A DNA stretch of 36,923 nucleotides from Omnitrophica WOR_2 bacterium RIFOXYA2_FULL_38_17 (GCA_001805965.1 MHHG01000047.1:1-36923); one strand, 5' to 3'; numbered from the stretch's first letter, positions 15,547-22,898 are shown. Numbers and translations: made by a program. Notes: generated by a model not told the origin, from the sequence alone.

Positions 15547-15675
15547 CGATAGAGCATCTGCTATACAGGCAGATTGATAAAAATTTAAAATAAGGTAAGC
15601 AGAGGTAAATAATCCTCCCTGATAATACAATTAATTACCCATGTGGGAAGATTTTGAAGTGAATAAACGAATGGT
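15547..15675 (+). repeat. Conserved leader element, copy A
   Basis: About 130 bases upstream of the membrane-protein gene at 15703, similar along its length to copy B at 16102-16235. It contains the hairpin ATCTGC-TATACAG-GCAGAT and a second inverted pair GAGG/CCTC, then the shared block TAATACAATTAATT and AGATTTTGAAGT. The stems are conserved in both copies, so it may be a structured 5' leader or an operator. The first hairpin also resembles a tRNA anticodon arm. Confidence 0.5.
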
Positions 15676-15702
15676 TTTTTATAATAAAATAGGAAGGAAA
15701 AT

Positions 15703-16050
15703 ATGAACATACTTGATAATTTAATTGCACCTCTGATAATTACTTTAATATCCGCGTTAACTTTTTGTTCAATAAAATATCCCAATGGATATAAAAGAAT
15801 TAATTACTTTTTATCAGGAATTATTCTTTGTGGCTCATTTGTTTCGATTGTAATGACTTATGTTTTTATGTATAACAAAATTGATGGGTTAGATGTTAGC
15901 AGGTGTTCGAGTTCAATTACATTTCTCGAACAAGATTTTAAAGGAATTCAAAATGATTACTTTTTAATAATTAAAATGTTTGTTATTTCATCTATTTCAT
16001 TAGTATTTTTGACGTTTTTAAAATTTTTACCACAAATTTTAAAAAAATAA
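15703..16050 (+). CDS. Small multi-pass membrane protein of the cargo block
   Basis: A 115-residue protein with a good ribosome site (AGGAAGG). It has three hydrophobic helices: about 5-25 (NLIAPLIITLISALTF), 34-56 (FLSGIILCGSFVSIVMTY) and 88-110 (IIKMFVISSISLVFLTF). A polar loop of 30 residues between the second and third contains CSSSITFLEQDFKGIQNDYF. I do not recognise the family. It is the first gene after the integrase and is preceded by leader copy A, while the cyclase-like gene next door has copy B, so the two may be co-regulated. A membrane effector or accessory role in the same system is inferred from context only. Confidence 0.6.
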   Translation: MNILDNLIAPLIITLISALTFCSIKYPNGYKRINYFLSGIILCGSFVSIVMTYVFMYNKIDGLDVSRCSSSITFLEQDFKGIQNDYFLIIKMFVISSISLVFLTFLKFLPQILKK

Positions 16051-16101
16051 ACAAATGGTCGTTTGTTTGAATAGTTTGAATGATTAAGCGTTAATTAACC
16101 A

Positions 16102-16235
16102 AAGTCAATAGGGCAACTGTTGTATAGGCAGATTGATTAAATATGTACTAGGGCAGGCAGAGGTAAATAATGTAATCCTCACCTATAATACAATTAATTG
16201 CCTATGTTGAAAGATTTTGAAGTAAATAAACGGAG
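16102..16235 (+). repeat. Conserved leader element, copy B
   Basis: The homologue of copy A, upstream of the cyclase-like gene. Shared blocks include AGGCAGATTGAT, GCAGAGGTAAATAAT, TATAATACAATTAATT and AAAGATTTTGAAGTAAATAA. The GAGG/CCTC pair is kept with a longer loop, and the first hairpin is kept with a G-U pair. Confidence 0.5.
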
Positions 16236-16279
16236 GTTTATTTAGTGTTGAAAACGCGGAAGGATTTTTATTAATTGTT

Positions 16280-17185
16280 ATGAATAAAAAAGAAGAAGAT
16301 ATCGTATATAGAAATTATGTAGTTGCTTTTATTGATGTCTTAGGGCAACAAGAATATTTTCGTCCACTAAAAGAATTCAAAATCATAGCTAAACAAGATG
16401 GCTTAGAAGAGGTTTTAGCTAAAGTAGATATTAATACTGCATATCGTGTGAACAAATTTCGCGAGGATTTTGAAGTGTTTTTTAATGCGATTATAGAGGA
16501 AAGACCAGTCCCGCCAAGTGTTCCAGCAGAGAAAATTGAGACATTTAAAGAATTAAGAAGAGCCAATATTAAATACAAAAGTTTTTCAGATTGTATGCAA
16601 ATATTTACACCGCTACAAGTTGTAAAATCTTATACTGTAGTGGCTAATTCTATATTTGGTATGTTGATGACATCGGGGGAGATGATGTTGTTTTCGTTGT
16701 CTGAAAAGAGTGCTTTTCGTGCGGGAATAGAAATTGGCATTGGAATAGAAATTGAAAAAAGTGAAGTCTATGGTCCTGCTCTTTTTGAGGCTTATAGATT
16801 AGAAAGTAAAATAGCTCAATATCCAAGAATTGTTGTGGGTAATATATTGATAGACTATTTAAATAATTTGTCTAGTGGAACTCCTCAAGAAGAAAATCAA
16901 GAGTCTTTAGATATATCATTATGTAAGATTATGGCGGAAAATTGTTTAAATATGATTACTGAAGACATTGATGGATGTATGATATTGGATTATCTGGGAA
17001 AAGAATTTACTAGAGGAGCTAAAGAAGCATTGGGGAAAGAGAAATTCAAAGAAATAGCTGAATTAGCATCAATTTTTGTGGCATCTGAGAATAAAAGATT
17101 TTCTAAAGAAAAGAATGTGAAACTAGCTCAAAGATATTACCTGCTTTTACAATATTTCTTAAAAAATAAAGATAATTTTTCATAA
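16280..17185 (+). CDS. Class III nucleotidyl cyclase-like protein (AFIDxLG family)
   Basis: A 301-residue protein. VVAFIDVLGQ (Asp19) fits the first metal-binding strand of class III cyclases, SFSDCMQIF (Asp104) fits the second, and FRAGIEIGIG followed by EVYGPALFEAYRLES (147-176) fits the strand-helix that in cyclases reads VIGDVVNLAARLES. YPRIVVG closes the domain. Both metal-binding Asp positions are kept, but the usual GDG becomes FSD, so the substrate could differ or activity could be lost. I recall this family mostly as hypothetical proteins. Class III-like cyclases make cCMP or cUMP in Pycsar defence, paired with membrane or TIR effectors; membrane proteins flank this one. The ribosome site is weak. 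The enzymatic role is inference. Confidence 0.6.
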   Translation: MNKKEEDIVYRNYVVAFIDVLGQQEYFRPLKEFKIIAKQDGLEEVLAKVDINTAYRVNKFREDFEVFFNAIIEERPVPPSVPAEKIETFKELRRANIKYKSFSDCMQIFTPLQVVKSYTVVANSIFGMLMTSGEMMLFSLSEKSAFRAGIEIGIGIEIEKSEVYGPALFEAYRLESKIAQYPRIVVGNILIDYLNNLSSGTPQEENQESLDISLCKIMAENCLNMITEDIDGCMILDYLGKEFTRGAKEALGKEKFKEIAELASIFVASENKRFSKEKNVKLAQRYYLLLQYFLKNKDNFS

Positions 17186-17204
17186 CAAATTATTCCACGC
17201 GGAT

Positions 17205-17242
17205 CTAATCGTAGCCCTTAGAGCTACGGTTGTGCCGATTAG
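17205..17242. repeat. Two-step hairpin between cargo genes
   Basis: CTAATCG pairs with CGATTAG, and inside lies GTAGC-CCTTAGA-GCTAC. There is no T run, so it is not a standard terminator; it may stabilise or separate transcripts of the cyclase-like gene and the next gene. Confidence 0.5.
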
Positions 17243-17318
17243 TTCAAATGCTAAGAAAATAAAAAAAGGTTGTTTATTTAGTTGTTCTAACTAAGATTGT
17301 GATAAGTAGGAGTAAATA

Positions 17319-17651
17319 ATGTTAAAAAATCTGAATGAAGAGTTGTTTGCGTTGAAAGAGCCTAAGTTTTATAAAATAAAAGATGATATATCCACGGTTC
17401 ATCCAGAAATAATATTAACTACAGGTAATTTAATAATATTGATAAACGAAAAATTAGAAAAATGGAATCGTGTATTTTATAAAGAACCTATCTGGAGATT
17501 ACATATAGAGTATACATTAAGTGAAGTTAGAGAGTATTGTTATTTTGATGATAGTAAAGAAAAAATAAAATGGATAATGACAGATAACATAGTTAATTCC
17601 TTGGGTATACTTTATTACTTATTATTACGGACAGTAAAGATGCAAGACTAA
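17319..17651 (+). CDS. Hypothetical cytosolic protein of the cargo block
   Basis: A 110-residue protein preceded by AGGAG at an ideal distance. No signal peptide or membrane helix is present. It is mixed helix and strand, with an aromatic-rich middle (KWNRVFYKEPIWRLHIEYTL) and a hydrophobic C-terminal helix (IVNSLGILYYLLLRT). I do not recognise it. It lies between the cyclase-like gene and the Mrr remnant in the same direction. Its AT-rich, AAA/ATA-heavy codon use is like the other cargo genes. It may be part of the defence-like set or an unrelated passenger. Confidence 0.5.
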   Translation: MLKNLNEELFALKEPKFYKIKDDISTVHPEIILTTGNLIILINEKLEKWNRVFYKEPIWRLHIEYTLSEVREYCYFDDSKEKIKWIMTDNIVNSLGILYYLLLRTVKMQD

Positions 17652-17664
17652 ACAAGATATTTAA

Positions 17665-17946
17665 ACTAAAATAAGAGGGGGCAAGATTATTATACAATCT
17701 AAAAGGTATATCAATACTGTTGAAGTCTCAGCCGTAAGAGATTTGTATGGTGAAATACACAACGAAGGGGATATTAGTTTCTACTGTTGATTATGCCCAG
17801 ATGCATATAAATTTGCAAAGGATAAGCCTATTACACTATTAAATGGAAACAATTTGTTGCATTTACTTGAGAAACATGGACATAAAACTAGAATAGATTT
17901 AAAAGAAGCTAGAAAAATTTATAATGAACAATCAAGGGTTGATTAG
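17665..17946 (+). pseudogene. C-terminal remnant of Mrr-type restriction endonuclease
   Basis: This frame reads GGKIIIQSKRYINTVEVSAV, then RDLYGEIHNEGDISFYC, a TGA at about 17788, and continues LCPDAYKFAKDKPITLLNGN and NLLHLLEKHGHKTRID to TAG at 17944-17946. QSKRY is the QxK catalytic motif of Mrr-like nucleases; the VRDLYG segment and KPITLLNG match the end of that fold. The Asp/Glu motif, start codon and N-terminal half are missing, and the internal stop confirms decay. Mrr proteins cut modified DNA, so an earlier restriction gene stood here in what looks like a defence block. Confidence 0.65.
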
Positions 17947-17955
17947 ATAAATAAT

Positions 17956-18495
17956 ATGGTAAGGAAAAATAAAGAGACAACTTTTAAAGAATTTGAGGAT
18001 AAAATATCTGGATTTGAGACAATGTTTGAAAACGATAGGTATTTAGCTGAAACATTATTAAGTGGAGAAAAGGAACTTCTGAATAATTTGTTTTGGCTTA
18101 CGAGTCTTTTAATATCTGGCGTTGTTTTTTTTGGGCAGTATTTTTTGAGTATCTCAGAGATGTTAGCCTCTTCGTTTTTATTGCTGAGTGTGTATGTTCT
18201 GATAGGGTTAACTGTTATTACTGTATTATTATTTTTAACTTATAGGACTGTTTTAAATCGTTATGCGATAGCTAATAGTGTGAGAACAATTGAGGCAAAG
18301 GAACTTGCAGGTCTCTTTAGAGCATCATTGTTGGAGAAGCTTGAAGATAAAAGTAATAGAATGCATGATGCAACTAAGGTTCTTCGCACAGTGCATCAAC
18401 AGTTGGTTAATGTTAAAAGATGGTTTTTTCTTTCGTTATTTATTTCTTTTGGTGTGCTAGGTTTTGTTTATTTTGAGTTAATTTACCTTAAGTAA
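17956..18495 (+). CDS. Three-helix membrane protein, possible effector
   Basis: A 179-residue protein. A charged N-terminus (1-42) precedes two hydrophobic helices at about 44-64 and 70-97, a cytosolic helical segment of about 55 residues (ANSVRTIEAKELAGLFRASL onward) and a final helix at 155-177. This layout, membrane helices around a helical soluble part, is seen in membrane effectors of nucleotide-signalling defence systems, but I cannot assign the family and see no nucleotide-binding domain. It starts 10 bases after the Mrr remnant, without a clear ribosome site, and precedes the AbiGi-like gene. An effector role beside the cyclase-like protein is inference from context. Confidence 0.55.
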   Translation: MVRKNKETTFKEFEDKISGFETMFENDRYLAETLLSGEKELLNNLFWLTSLLISGVVFFGQYFLSISEMLASSFLLLSVYVLIGLTVITVLLFLTYRTVLNRYAIANSVRTIEAKELAGLFRASLLEKLEDKSNRMHDATKVLRTVHQQLVNVKRWFFLSLFISFGVLGFVYFELIYLK

Positions 18496-18671
18496 TATAT
18501 TTCTGAGAATATTTTGAATATGCCTTTTTTGTGTGATTGAGTAAAATTGTGGTTGTGATAATTGAAGAAATCATGTTGGTGCTAGATGTTAAAGAAAATT
18601 TGTTGAATGAAATATTAGAAGAATAAAAATGATTTTATGTTAATAAGTGGGAATTGTATAAGTGAGTTGTT

Positions 18672-19364
18672 GTGATAAAGAAAAGAAATACACAATTGCT
18701 TTCCGAAAACATAAGTTCAAATGTTTTGTTTCATTTCACTGATTCTTCTAAGAAATTGCAAAGTATTTTGACTGAGGGGTTTAAGGTTACTTATGTTGTA
18801 GAACAATTACCTGCAAAGAATTTTTATCTTGCTCCAATGGTTTGTTTTTGTGATATTCCTCTAGGAGGAATAAAATCACATTTGGCAAGATATGGTAATT
18901 ATGGTTTGGGTGTGCATAAAACATTTTGCAAAAGTGAAAATATTAACCCTGTTTTTTATATGCATAACACAAGAGTGTTTAATGAACTGTTTAAGATGGA
19001 AGAGAAAGAGATAAGTCAAAATAAAATTATTCCGTATGTTAAAAAATATTATGGAAGGGACTTAAAAAAGAATGGAGAAGTTAGATTTTACAATGAACGA
19101 GAATGGAGGTACGCTCCAAAGGGTTGGGTTCAGTTGTTCCAAGAAGAATCGAAGGCAAAAAAGGAACGGTATGTTAAAAATAAAAAGGTTGATAATTATT
19201 TAAAATTTGATATTGATAAAATTGAATACATTATTGTAGAAAACAAATCTGATATTAAGGCGATGATTAAATTTATTGATGAACAATTGGGGGAGAAAAA
19301 GGAAGAAAAGGAAATGCTTTATACAAAAATTATTTTATCAGTGAGAGTAAAGAATGATTTTTAA
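18672..19364 (+). CDS. AbiGi-like abortive infection protein
   Basis: A 230-residue protein with a GTG start. It carries the pattern of the AbiGi family: VLFHFTDSSKKLQSILTEGF (18-37), FYLAPMVCFCDIPL (51-64), the YGNYGLGVHK segment (74-83), NPVFYMHN, and NEREWRYAP near residue 140. The FHFT, CFCDIP and REWRY elements recall ADP-ribosyltransferase-like folds. AbiGi was described with AbiGii in a lactococcal phage-exclusion pair, as the regulatory member. No AbiGii-like toxin gene lies next to it, so it may act alone or with another cargo protein. It is the last cargo gene before the element's tRNA-Arg and strengthens the view of the block as phage defence. Confidence 0.7.
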   Translation: MIKKRNTQLLSENISSNVLFHFTDSSKKLQSILTEGFKVTYVVEQLPAKNFYLAPMVCFCDIPLGGIKSHLARYGNYGLGVHKTFCKSENINPVFYMHNTRVFNELFKMEEKEISQNKIIPYVKKYYGRDLKKNGEVRFYNEREWRYAPKGWVQLFQEESKAKKERYVKNKKVDNYLKFDIDKIEYIIVENKSDIKAMIKFIDEQLGEKKEEKEMLYTKIILSVRVKNDF

Positions 19365-19564
19365 AAGGCTTGTTCGTGGTGAGTAGAAATCGAAGACAAC
19401 CATCACTGTTTTTAAAAGGATTGTATTAGGCAGAATCAAAGAAAAAACTGGGGGGAGGGGGTATTTTATGACACTTAGTTTTAATTGTTGTATATCCCCA
19501 CGAAACGACTTTACAAATATCATAATATTTGTTATAACTTATATTCAAATTTGTAGAGATTTAT

Positions 19565-19641
19565 GCGCCTGTAGCTCATCTGGATAGAGCATCGCCCTTC
19601 TAAGGCGAGGGTAACACGTTCGAGTCGTGTCAGGCGCGCCA
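19565..19641 (+). tRNA. Intact tRNA-Arg(TCT) inside the right end of the element
   Basis: Acceptor GCGCCTG/CAGGCGC, anticodon stem TCGCC/GGCGA with loop CTTCTAA (anticodon TCT), T arm ACACG/CGTGT, discriminator G and encoded CCA (19639-19641). All stems are intact, unlike in the split copy. It probably replaces the disrupted host gene; its acceptor differs from the split gene at one pair. Confidence 0.9.
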
Positions 19642-19763
19642 TTTCACAAAATAGACACTAAAACGACACTTGTATTCTTTTGAGTCAGGTTGACAATATT
19701 TGTTATTCTCGTAATATGTTGTAATGTAATAAGTTACTGATAAATCACGTGTGCTCAAAAAAA

Positions 19764-19818
19764 ATAGAGCGTCTGTCTTCTAAGCCGGTGGTCGCACGTT
19801 CAAGTCGTGCCGGGCGCG
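19764..19818 (+). pseudogene. 3' half of interrupted tRNA-Arg (right end of element)
   Basis: From the repeated D-arm and anticodon-loop sequence, then GCCGG, T arm GCACG-TTCAAGT-CGTGC and acceptor CGGGCGC, but no 5' acceptor or full D arm. It complements the 5' half at 9138-9175. TTC follows the discriminator, so CCA was not encoded. Confidence 0.8.
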
Positions 19819-19838
19819 TTCTATTCATTAATTAAACT

Positions 19839-20825
19839 ATGAAATTACCGCAAGTTATAGTTGTAGTAGTCCTTCTTTTTGTTGCCTTTTCCTTAATAAG
19901 CCTCTCATTTTATTTGCAATATCACGGGAAATATCTTCTGGAAGACACTTTAAAGATCGCTTTGAATAGGGATGTTACTGTGGGTTCGCTTTCTATTCAT
20001 TTCCCGTTGGGTGTGAGTATACGGGAATTGATAATTGCAGGTTCCAATACGACCAAAGGTGAAAATGTGCTTGAAGCAAAGAAGATCAATGTTCAGCTTG
20101 AATTGCGTGGACTTTTCAATAAAAAGATCAAGGTAAAGGAAATAATCTTGATCAACCCTCATGTTTTTATTGAAAAGAATCTGAAGCCCGGAAGTGTGGA
20201 GAGGTCAGCTGCTATTAAAAGTAATAGTGAAGAGCCTATAGCTAAAAAACAAGATGGAGGTGTTTCTCAAGAAGTAAAAACGCCGAAGTCGCTGGAGGTT
20301 TATATAGAGAAGATGTATGTCAGAAATGGCGTGATTGAATATAATGATAGCGTTTCTGAGAAGAATATATTTTTTACGCTTAAAGATTTTTATTTAAAAT
20401 CAGGTAACTTATATTTTCCGCTTAGGGCTTCACAGGTGTTTTTTGATTTTCAGGCAATTGTGACAAAAGCTAATGGTCCGCTTGCAGGAAGCAAGGCCAA
20501 AGGAAAAGGCTGGATCGATATTGTCAACAAGGATATGGAGGCGATGCTGGAATTGTTTGAATCGGATGGGCAGGCTGGACTGACGGCAAACTTTATTTCA
20601 AAGAAAAATGATATGTTTGTGCAGGGTGATATAAGCGTCGATAATTTTTCAATAGGATTTGATCCCAATGATTCCTCTAATAACAATGTTTCGGAGAAGG
20701 TCTTAGGGGCTTTATTGTCAATGGGCGTTCAGGTTGGGGCACACTATTCTTTTGAAACAAAAATGGATGATATTAGGTTGAATAATATTGTGCTTACCGG
20801 TAAAGTTGGTATTGGCGAGAAGTAG
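19839..20825 (+). CDS. AsmA/DUF748-like envelope protein
   Basis: A 328-residue protein with one N-terminal membrane helix (about 5-27, VIVVVVLLFVAFSLISLSFY). LNRDVTVGSLSIHFPLGVSI then IRELIIAGSN and KKINVQLELRGLFNKKIKVK are the beta-repeat pattern at the start of AsmA-family proteins, which bridge inner and outer membranes and help move lipids. A Lys/Ser-rich linker (140-170) separates it from a second beta-rich part (VYIEKMYVRNGVIEYNDS, and FQAIVTKANG onward). It is shorter than the large AsmA members. It begins 20 bases after the tRNA-Arg fragment, so it is the first chromosomal gene right of the element, and no ribosome site is obvious. Confidence 0.7.
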   Translation: MKLPQVIVVVVLLFVAFSLISLSFYLQYHGKYLLEDTLKIALNRDVTVGSLSIHFPLGVSIRELIIAGSNTTKGENVLEAKKINVQLELRGLFNKKIKVKEIILINPHVFIEKNLKPGSVERSAAIKSNSEEPIAKKQDGGVSQEVKTPKSLEVYIEKMYVRNGVIEYNDSVSEKNIFFTLKDFYLKSGNLYFPLRASQVFFDFQAIVTKANGPLAGSKAKGKGWIDIVNKDMEAMLELFESDGQAGLTANFISKKNDMFVQGDISVDNFSIGFDPNDSSNNNVSEKVLGALLSMGVQVGAHYSFETKMDDIRLNNIVLTGKVGIGEK

Positions 20826-20897
20826 CGGCATGTTTTTTTAATGCTTGCTCAGATAAGAATTTGTGGTAAAATACCGAACAATTTAAAGAAGATTTGT

Positions 20898-20974
20898 GGT
20901 GGCTGTAGCGCAGTTGGTAGCGCACGAGATTGTGGTTCTTGTGGTCGCGGGTTCGAGCCCCGTCAGCCACCCCA
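20898..20974 (+). tRNA. tRNA-His(GTG)
   Basis: Begins GGTGGCTG with the extra 5' G that pairs with C73, as in bacterial tRNA-His. The anticodon stem CGAGA/TCTTG has loop TTGTGGT, anticodon GTG; the T loop is GTTCGAGCC; encoded CCA at 20972-20974. The IS481-type element starts within a few bases of its 3' end. Confidence 0.95.
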
Positions 20975-20976
20975 TA

Positions 20977-22300
20977 TGTTACCGGTCCATACCGGACACA
21001 TAGGTAACAGTTCGTACCGGAGACATGGGTAACACTTTTGTTACACCACCTCCGGTGCGAACGGATACTCTAAAGGTTCAAGTTTTCTATTTTCCAGATC
21101 AAAAAATCCCAGATCATAATCCATAAAAGTCACCAGCCAAATACCATCACTCACTTCTTTAATGCCAACATCCTGACCAGCTAGAGCCCTACTTAAATTA
21201 ATTTTCTTTTTCTTGAAGCAAAGTCTTCCACAATTTGTAACCGTGACTGTTCGGTCATGAAAAGGATAGTTTAGCTCCTGAATGCCTTTATAAGGTCTTG
21301 TTGAATATCTGTATAACTCATTTGGGTACTTCATGTCAAGAGCTTGATGAGGTCTTTGAGTATTAAACTCTTCAATAAAACTATCGAATTTTTCTTGTTG
21401 TTGCAATAAGTTTATTCCAGGTGGCTTTGTTGCTTCTTTTTTGAGCGTTAAATGCATTCTTTCATGCCTGCCGTTCTGTTGCGGATTGCCGGGTTTTATT
21501 CTTTCAATGCAAATGCCAAGACGCAACCACCATACGGAGAGTTTGCTTAATCCGAACAGAGCACAGGGAGAAGAGAAAGGGACGCCGTTATCTGTGCGGA
21601 TAGTCTTTGGAAGACCATATTTCTGAAAAGTTTGTTCAAAGATGCTAAAGGCGTATTTCTCTGAGTTGTTTTCTAACCCTTCACATGTGAGCAAGAAGCG
21701 ACTAGCAAAATCTGTAATTGTGAGAGGGTAACAGTATCGTTTATTAGCTAACATAAATTCACCTTTGTAGTCAGCACACCACAAGTCATTAGGGGTATAT
21801 GTTGTCGAAAGGAGTGTTCCCTGAGCTTTAAAACGTCTTCTTTTTCTGCGTTTGACTAATCCGTGTTTGTCGAGGATGCAGTGAATTGTGCTTCTTGCGG
21901 GAGTTTTCACTTCTGGATATTTTCGTTTAATTATTTCTCGTATTTTAGGAGCACCCCAAGAAGGTTTATCTTGTTTGATTCTTAAGATTTCTTTTTTCAG
22001 CTGAATGGGCAGTTGATTAGCGTATCTAATGGGTCTTCTAGCCCGATCTGTTAGACCGTGGAGCCCGATGTCTTTATAGCGTTGCCAGAACTTGTATCCT
22101 GTCTTTCTTGAGATTCCAAACTCCCGACAAATTTCAGACATTTTTTCTCCTTGAAGTAATCTCCCAATAAACTTCATTCTTTCATCCATGATAACACTCT
22201 CTTTCCATGGCATAGGTGCACCTCCTTTTAGGTGTTTTCTATGCCATTATTATACAAAAGTGTTACCTATGTCTCCGGTATATTGTGTAACCTGTCTCTC
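20977..22300 (-). mobile_element. IS481-type insertion sequence
   Basis: One transposase gene on the minus strand lies between inverted ends sharing ACAAAAGTGTTACC, then ATGTCTCCGGTA and a second TAACCT-like block; on the left these modules are at 21001-21041 and on the right at 22254-22293. The left side has a further copy of the GTTACC/CCGG module reaching the tRNA-His end. The exact outer borders and target duplication are not resolved. Confidence 0.75.
21041..22213 (-). CDS. IS481-family transposase (integrase core)
   Basis: A 390-residue protein. The ATG at 22213 is chosen because AAGGAGGTG lies eight bases upstream; a Met nine codons later is weaker. The N-terminus is a helix-turn-helix (MSEICREFGISRKTGYKFWQ followed by RYKDIGLHGLTDRARRPI), the usual IS481 opening. 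The catalytic DDE residues lie in LWCADYKGEF, TIRTDNGVPFSS and NGRHERMHLTLKKE. An FNTQRPHQALDMKYPNELY segment follows, also typical of the family. The frame is unbroken and the ends are present, so it may be functional. It sits between tRNA-His and a hairpin that probably served as that tRNA's terminator. Confidence 0.93.
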   Translation of the reverse strand: MPWKESVIMDERMKFIGRLLQGEKMSEICREFGISRKTGYKFWQRYKDIGLHGLTDRARRPIRYANQLPIQLKKEILRIKQDKPSWGAPKIREIIKRKYPEVKTPARSTIHCILDKHGLVKRRKRRRFKAQGTLLSTTYTPNDLWCADYKGEFMLANKRYCYPLTITDFASRFLLTCEGLENNSEKYAFSIFEQTFQKYGLPKTIRTDNGVPFSSPCALFGLSKLSVWWLRLGICIERIKPGNPQQNGRHERMHLTLKKEATKPPGINLLQQQEKFDSFIEEFNTQRPHQALDMKYPNELYRYSTRPYKGIQELNYPFHDRTVTVTNCGRLCFKKKKINLSRALAGQDVGIKEVSDGIWLVTFMDYDLGFFDLENRKLEPLEYPFAPEVV

Positions 22301-22309
22301 AGGAAGGAC

Positions 22310-22362
22310 AACTCCCACGCGAACCGAGGCAATTCCAGTCCACGGTTTGAGTGGGAGTTTTT
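22310..22362 (+). terminator. Hairpin and T run right of the IS, likely original tRNA-His terminator
   Basis: AACTCCCAC pairs with GTGGGAGTT, with an inner AACCG/CGGTT pair, followed by TTTTTC. There is no gene between it and the IS, so before the insertion it probably ended the tRNA-His transcript. Confidence 0.6.
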
Positions 22363-22403
22363 CTTTAGAAGGCAAAGATGCCCTCGAATTTTCTCCTCAA
22401 GAG

Positions 22404-22898
22404 ATGCTTGAGTATATTCGGTTTATCCGCAAACATTCCAAAACATTTCCCCGCACATATTGGTGTGAATTTTCTTTCTATTTTGTTCTGGAAAACCATA
22501 GGAAGCGTATCTGCTTTGGATATCGTCCGGAAGATCTTGACGATATTGATACCATTCATAAAAAGGCATTGAAAAAGCATCAGATTTATCTTAATCGTTT
22601 AGAGCGATTTCCTCTTGATAAGGCAGAGCTGTATCTGAGGCTAAAAGAATCGCATGGTGTGAATTCCGTTCGGGATCTTTCTAAAATTACGGGCGAGGAC
22701 TGGTCATATATTGCCAAGGTTCTTAGGCTTCTAGAGTTGCCGGAGCCGATAAAGGAATTTCTGCAGAATAATAAAAGAGATCCTGGAATAGTAAGAATAT
22801 TTAACCTCTTAAAGTTGTTGGATATAGTCCGGCAGGGCAAGGCAGAGGCGCAACTAGGGTTTTTTCGTGATGTTGTAGAGTCTAATGGGTTGTCATGA
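22404..22898 (+). CDS. ParB/KorB-like HTH protein, short form
   Basis: I use the ATG at 22404, which gives 164 residues; the frame is open further left, through the hairpin and into the IS, so the true start is uncertain. The key part is DLSKITGEDWSYIAKVLRLL followed by ELPEPIKEFL and IVRIFNLLKLLDIV, a helix-turn-helix arrangement like that after the nuclease domain in ParB/KorB proteins. The N-terminal ParB box is absent. The earlier part (FIRKHSKTFPRTYWCEFSFY and RICFGYRPEDLDDIDT) is unfamiliar. The IS may have removed its 5' end or promoter. It could be an orphan regulator; partitioning is unlikely without ParA. Confidence 0.5.
   Translation: MLEYIRFIRKHSKTFPRTYWCEFSFYFVLENHRKRICFGYRPEDLDDIDTIHKKALKKHQIYLNRLERFPLDKAELYLRLKESHGVNSVRDLSKITGEDWSYIAKVLRLLELPEPIKEFLQNNKRDPGIVRIFNLLKLLDIVRQGKAEAQLGFFRDVVESNGLS

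Larger units (their letters stand above)
9156..19783 (+). mobile_element. Integrative element inserted in the anticodon loop of tRNA-Arg
   Basis: The ends are imperfect 20-base direct repeats, ATAGAGC-NN-CTG-N-CTTCTAA, at 9156-9175 and 19764-19783 (17 of 20 bases equal). They cover the D-arm to anticodon-loop part of tRNA-Arg and separate a 5' half from a 3' half with matching acceptor stems. Inside are a tyrosine integrase, an excisionase-like protein, an XRE regulator, a winged-helix protein and cargo, and the DNA is visibly more AT-rich than outside. An intact tRNA-Arg(TCT) at 19565 lies inside the right end and probably replaces the broken gene. There are no conjugation genes, so it may be mobilisable, satellite-like or decayed. 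Confidence 0.75.

Noticed and set aside
15547..15585. A tRNA gene in leader copy A
   Set aside because: Only a D-arm-like piece and one anticodon-like hairpin exist; no acceptor or T arm, and the loop lacks the expected T before the anticodon.
17665..17946. Selenocysteine or stop read-through at the TGA of the Mrr remnant
   Set aside because: No SECIS-like hairpin seen, and the start and N-terminal half are also missing, so plain decay explains it.
18555..18627. A small gene before the AbiGi-like gene (ends NLLNEILEE)
   Set aside because: Under 25 codons, no ribosome site and no sign of conservation; too little to call an AbiGi partner.
15500..19500. Integron cassette array, because of consecutive small genes with hairpins between
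   Set aside because: No attC-type core sites were found, the integrase is phage-type, and the hairpins are unlike each other except for the two leader copies.
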